A DNA stretch of 8,242 nucleotides from positions 10,674 to 18,915 of the forward strand of contig PMCH01000291.1 of assembly GCA_003154055.1 (NCBI GenBank). The letters are read 5' to 3'. Under the pieces are notes generated by a model. The model was not told the DNA's origin. It made no database searches and saw only the letters and a program-made list of their open reading frames with translations. A program made the translations under genes and the position numbers. This document shows positions 5,952 to 8,242 of the stretch, piece after piece; within the stretch, counting starts at the first letter, position 1, and the number at the start of each line of letters is the position of its first letter. Origin of the DNA: Acidobacteriaceae bacterium. Lineage in GTDB: Bacteria > Acidobacteriota > Terriglobia > Terriglobales > Acidobacteriaceae.

Positions 5952-5963
5952 TTGGTAATTTGT
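5943..5963 (+). repeat. 21-base AT-rich repeat, copy 2, overlapping the VKOR stop
   Basis: Identical over 21 bases to 1950-1970, about 4 kb away. The TAA stop of the VKOR gene (5949-5951) lies inside it, so the last codons of that gene are repeat sequence. A degenerate continuation of the same word runs to about 5985 (GACTTGTAATTTGGAGTTTG). Confidence 0.75.
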
Positions 5964-5972
5964 GACTTGTAA

Positions 5973-6000
5973 TTTGGAGTTTGTACGTCTGCGCTATAAG
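5973..6000 (+). promoter_or_regulatory. Possible sigma-70-like promoter before the esterase
   Basis: TATAAG (5995-6000) matches five of six -10 consensus bases. TTTGGA (5973-5978), 16 bases upstream, is a weak -35 element. It sits at the end of the AT-rich repeat and 17 bases before the esterase ATG. AT-rich repeats can mimic promoters, so confidence is low. Confidence 0.25.
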
Positions 6001-6017
6001 ACATTCTGATTCCATTC

Positions 6018-6857
6018 ATGTCTTTCATGAAATCCAAGAAATTCAAGAGGGAAGTTTCTGAAACGGGCGCGCCTGTTGCCAGCGGCCGGATTTGGCTGCA
6101 TGAACTGCGCAGCCGGATCTTCCGCAACACGCGGCTGGTGCGGGTATGGCTGCCGCCGGACTATAACGGCTCAGGCACGAAGCGGTATCCGGTGCTTTAT
6201 TTGAACGATGGGCAGAACCTGTTTGAGGCCGCGACCGCTTTTGCAGGCGTGCACTGGCAGGTGGGGGAAGCGGCGGAACGGCTGATCGGCGAGGGGAAGA
6301 TTCCTCCGTTGATCATCGTGGGGATTGATAACACCGGTAAGAACCGGTTACGGGAATATGTTCCGTACCGGTCGTTCGATCCGCGCATTCTTGGACCGCA
6401 GGGGAAGCACTATCCGGACTTCCTGCTGCGGGAGGTGATGCCGATGATTGAAAGTCACTATGCCGTGGCGAAGGGACCGGAGCATACCGGACTGGGCGGC
6501 TCTTCTCTCGGGGGACTGATCACGCTTCATACGCAACTGGCGTCGCCGGGCGTGTTCGGGAGGTTGCTCATCGAGAGCCCGTCGCTGTTTGTGGCGAACC
6601 GCAAAATTCTCGAGGAGTGCCGGCGTTTTCGCGACTGGCCATTCCGGGTTTACCTGGCGATGGGGACGCGGGAAGTGGGGAATCCGGAGAAAGATGAGAA
6701 GGTGGTGGAGGATTTCCGGGAACTGGGGCGGATTTTGCGGAGTGCAGGGATGGGAGCGCAGCGGCTGAAGCTGCGAATCGAGGAAGGGGCTCCGCACAGC
6801 GAGGGGGCGTGGGCCGTGAGGTTTCCCGAGGCATTGGAATTCCTGTTTGGAAAGTGA
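6018..6857 (+). CDS. Putative esterase, Esterase D/enterochelin-esterase-like alpha/beta hydrolase
   Basis: A 279-residue alpha/beta hydrolase of the putative-esterase family (Esterase D, enterochelin esterase and mycolyltransferase relatives). Visible features are the first strand region RLVRVWLPPDY (39-49), YPVLYLNDGQNLF (57-69), PPLIIVGIDN (96-105), the nucleophile elbow GLGGSSLGGL (158-167) with S163 as catalytic serine, and APHSEGAWAVRFPEAL (258-273) with H260 as the likely catalytic histidine. The acid is probably in MGTREVG (215-221). I see no convincing signal peptide; the N-terminus is basic (MSFMKSKKFKR), so it is probably cytoplasmic. ATG at 6018 is chosen over ATG at 6027, but neither has a clear Shine-Dalgarno. 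The gap of 66 bases and a possible promoter suggest it may be separate from the VKOR operon. The substrate is unknown. Confidence 0.87.
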   Translation: MSFMKSKKFKREVSETGAPVASGRIWLHELRSRIFRNTRLVRVWLPPDYNGSGTKRYPVLYLNDGQNLFEAATAFAGVHWQVGEAAERLIGEGKIPPLIIVGIDNTGKNRLREYVPYRSFDPRILGPQGKHYPDFLLREVMPMIESHYAVAKGPEHTGLGGSSLGGLITLHTQLASPGVFGRLLIESPSLFVANRKILEECRRFRDWPFRVYLAMGTREVGNPEKDEKVVEDFRELGRILRSAGMGAQRLKLRIEEGAPHSEGAWAVRFPEALEFLFGK

Positions 6858-6927
6858 CGTGGAGGCTCTTTTCGACGCGTTATCCACGCCCACAACGTCA
6901 AGCGTGGTTCGTGGTGTCTTGTTCAAC

Positions 6928-6957
6928 ATGACAGTCTGATTACCGCAGGGTTACTAT
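6928..6957 (+). promoter_or_regulatory. Candidate promoter of the Asp-box protein gene
   Basis: ATGACA (6928-6933, five of six -35 consensus bases) and TACTAT (6952-6957, four of six -10 bases) are separated by 18 bases. They lie in the 129-base gap after the esterase, and transcription would start roughly 20-25 bases before the ATG at 6987. The call rests on sequence match only. Confidence 0.4.
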
Positions 6958-6974
6958 TAGCGCTAGTTTTCCGT

Positions 6975-6980
6975 GGGAGG
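6975..6980 (+). promoter_or_regulatory. Strong ribosome binding site of the Asp-box protein gene
   Basis: GGGAGG lies six bases before the ATG at 6987. It is the best Shine-Dalgarno match in the window and fixes this start, which also gives a well-formed signal peptide. Confidence 0.7.
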
Positions 6981-6986
6981 CCCTCG

Positions 6987-8242
6987 ATGCTAGTTCGCCG
7001 CTTGGTGATGTCGTGCGTGGTGTTTCTGATGTTGGCCGCAATGGCAGCAGCGCAACCCTATAACGAAGCGCAGTTCAAAGGCATGCAGTGGCGCGATATC
7101 GGGCCGTATCGTGGCGGGCGCGTGCTGGCGGTGACGGGAGTTCCCGGCAGTCCGTTCACCTACTACTTTGGCGCCGTTGCTGGCGGTGTGTGGCGGACGA
7201 CCGACGGGGGCGTCAGTTGGCAGCCGATTTCGGACGGGCACGTGAACGCGTCAATCGGGGCGATCGCCGTTTCCGAATCGAATCCTAATGTGATTTACGT
7301 GGGGACAGGCGAGTCGTGCATTCGCGGAAATATCTCTTATGGCGATGGAGTCTACAAGACCACCGACGGCGGCAAGAGCTGGATTCACATCGGACTGAAC
7401 GCTACGCAGCATATAGCGCGCGTCTGGGTCGATCCACGCAACCCGGACCATGTGCTGATCGCGGCGCTGGGCCATGCCTATGGCCCTAATCCAGATCGCG
7501 GCGTTTTCCGCACTACCGATGGCGGCAACACTTGGGAGAAACTCCTTTACAAAGATGAGAAGACCGGGGCGATTGACCTGGCGGTCGATCCGCACAATCC
7601 GAACGTGATGTTTGCAGCGCTGTACCAGGTGCAGCGCACGCCGTGGAGTTTGGAGAGCGGCGGGCCGGGGAGCGGCTTGTACAAATCGTCCGACGGGGGA
7701 AATTCCTGGAAGCGCTTGGAAGGCAAGGGACTGCCGGCAGGCATCATGGGACGAATCGGGGTCAGCGTTTCGGGGGCCGATTCGAATCGTGTGTATGCCT
7801 TGATCGAGGCCAAGGACAGCGGCCTGTATCGCTCGGATGATGGGGGCGAAAGCTGGGCGCGGGTCAATGACGATCAACGGCTGACGCAGCGTGCGTGGTA
7901 CTTCACGCACATCTTTGCCGACCCGAAAAGCGCCGACACGGTGTACATGCTGAATACTGGTGCGTTTCGCTCAACCGACGGGGGCAAGACGTTGGGTCTT
8001 CTGCCGGCGCCGCACGGCGATCATCACGGGTTCTGGATTGATCCGCAGAACCCGAATCGCATGATCAACGGCAACGACGGCGGAGCGTCGATATCGGTGG
8101 ATGGCGGGAAGAGCTGGTCCACGGAGTACAACCAACCGACGGCGCAGTTTTATCACGTTTCGGCCGACAACGAATTTCTTTACAACGTGTATGGCGCGCA
8201 GCAGGACAACTCGACGGTGGGAATTGCCAGCCGGACCGATGA
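6987..8242 (+). CDS. Secreted Asp-box (BNR/VPS10-sortilin-type) beta-propeller protein, 3' end cut off
   Basis: The first 418 residues are visible and the frame is open at the window end. The N-terminus is a signal peptide: basic MLVRR, a hydrophobic core to about residue 19, and likely cleavage after AAA (20-22) before QPYNE. The rest is a run of Asp-box hairpins typical of sortilin/VPS10 and BNR propellers: TTDGGVSW (71-78), TTDGGKSW (125-132), TTDGGNTW (176-183), SSDGGNSW (234-241), SDDGGESW (283-290), a degenerate STDGGKTL (329-336) and SVDGGKSW (370-377). Between blades come 'DP.NP' turns (DPRNPD 149-154, DPHNPN 201-206, DPQNPN 352-357). A histidine cluster PHGDHHG (342-348) precedes GNDGGASIS (362-370). 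Some relatives are annotated as glycosyl hydrolases, but Asp boxes mark the fold, not catalysis, so no activity is assigned. It should act outside the cytoplasmic membrane. From memory, acidobacterial relatives are around 1,000 residues, so more than half may lie beyond the window. Confidence 0.88.
   Translation, partial: MLVRRLVMSCVVFLMLAAMAAAQPYNEAQFKGMQWRDIGPYRGGRVLAVTGVPGSPFTYYFGAVAGGVWRTTDGGVSWQPISDGHVNASIGAIAVSESNPNVIYVGTGESCIRGNISYGDGVYKTTDGGKSWIHIGLNATQHIARVWVDPRNPDHVLIAALGHAYGPNPDRGVFRTTDGGNTWEKLLYKDEKTGAIDLAVDPHNPNVMFAALYQVQRTPWSLESGGPGSGLYKSSDGGNSWKRLEGKGLPAGIMGRIGVSVSGADSNRVYALIEAKDSGLYRSDDGGESWARVNDDQRLTQRAWYFTHIFADPKSADTVYMLNTGAFRSTDGGKTLGLLPAPHGDHHGFWIDPQNPNRMINGNDGGASISVDGGKSWSTEYNQPTAQFYHVSADNEFLYNVYGAQQDNSTVGIASRTD

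Noticed and set aside
6884..6907. Possible terminator after the esterase (CCACGC / GCGTGG arms)
   Set aside because: The stem is only six bases with a 12-base loop and no following T-tract, so I do not call it a terminator.
1..8242. CRISPR array, tRNA/rRNA, insertion sequence, phage or toxin-antitoxin genes
   Set aside because: I saw no evenly spaced long repeats, no transposase or integrase motifs and no cloverleaf or rRNA signature. The repeats found are short and lie at gene ends only.

Overview
The window is 8,242 bases of GC-rich bacterial DNA. Every gene I can support lies on the + strand. The gene set points to a soil-type Acidobacteriota (Terriglobia/Koribacter-like): a large secreted Asp-box/VPS10-like protein, a separate membrane thioredoxin plus VKOR pair, and lipid acyl-activation genes, all separated by short wordy intergenic repeats. 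This taxonomic call is an inference from gene content and style, because no rRNA or other phylogenetic marker is present.

Region 1 (1-5078) looks like an acyl-lipid metabolism cluster. It starts with the 3' part of a long-chain acyl-CoA synthetase-type AMP-forming ligase (1-1131). A crotonase-fold enoyl-CoA hydratase follows (1128-1931), overlapping it by four bases. Next come a stand-alone acyl carrier protein (1991-2233), a second and more divergent AMP-forming acyl ligase (2394-4103), and a diacylglycerol-kinase-family lipid kinase with a TTG start (4164-5078). Together these could activate an acyl chain, load or pass it as a thioester, modify its alpha/beta carbons and act on a lipid alcohol. 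The product cannot be read from the sequence.

Region 2 (5086-5951) is a disulfide-bond module. A membrane-anchored thioredoxin-fold protein with a WCPHC active site overlaps by four bases a four-helix vitamin K epoxide reductase (VKOR) homologue. The pair should introduce disulfides into exported proteins, with electrons passing to quinone. It starts seven bases after the lipid kinase, so it may share the same transcript.

Region 3 (6018-6857) is an Esterase D/enterochelin-esterase-type alpha/beta hydrolase. Region 4 (6987 to the window end) is the first 418 residues of a secreted Asp-box (BNR/sortilin-type) beta-propeller protein with a signal peptide, a strong ribosome binding site and a plausible promoter of its own.

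No gap without a gene exceeds 160 bases. The gaps are not empty. They hold a 21-base repeat present twice, a 27-base-arm inverted repeat, an octamer-periodic repeat and a tandem hairpin. Most of these sit at or within about 20 bases of a stop codon. I saw no tRNA, rRNA, CRISPR array, insertion sequence or phage gene, and no clearly novel defence or mobile system.
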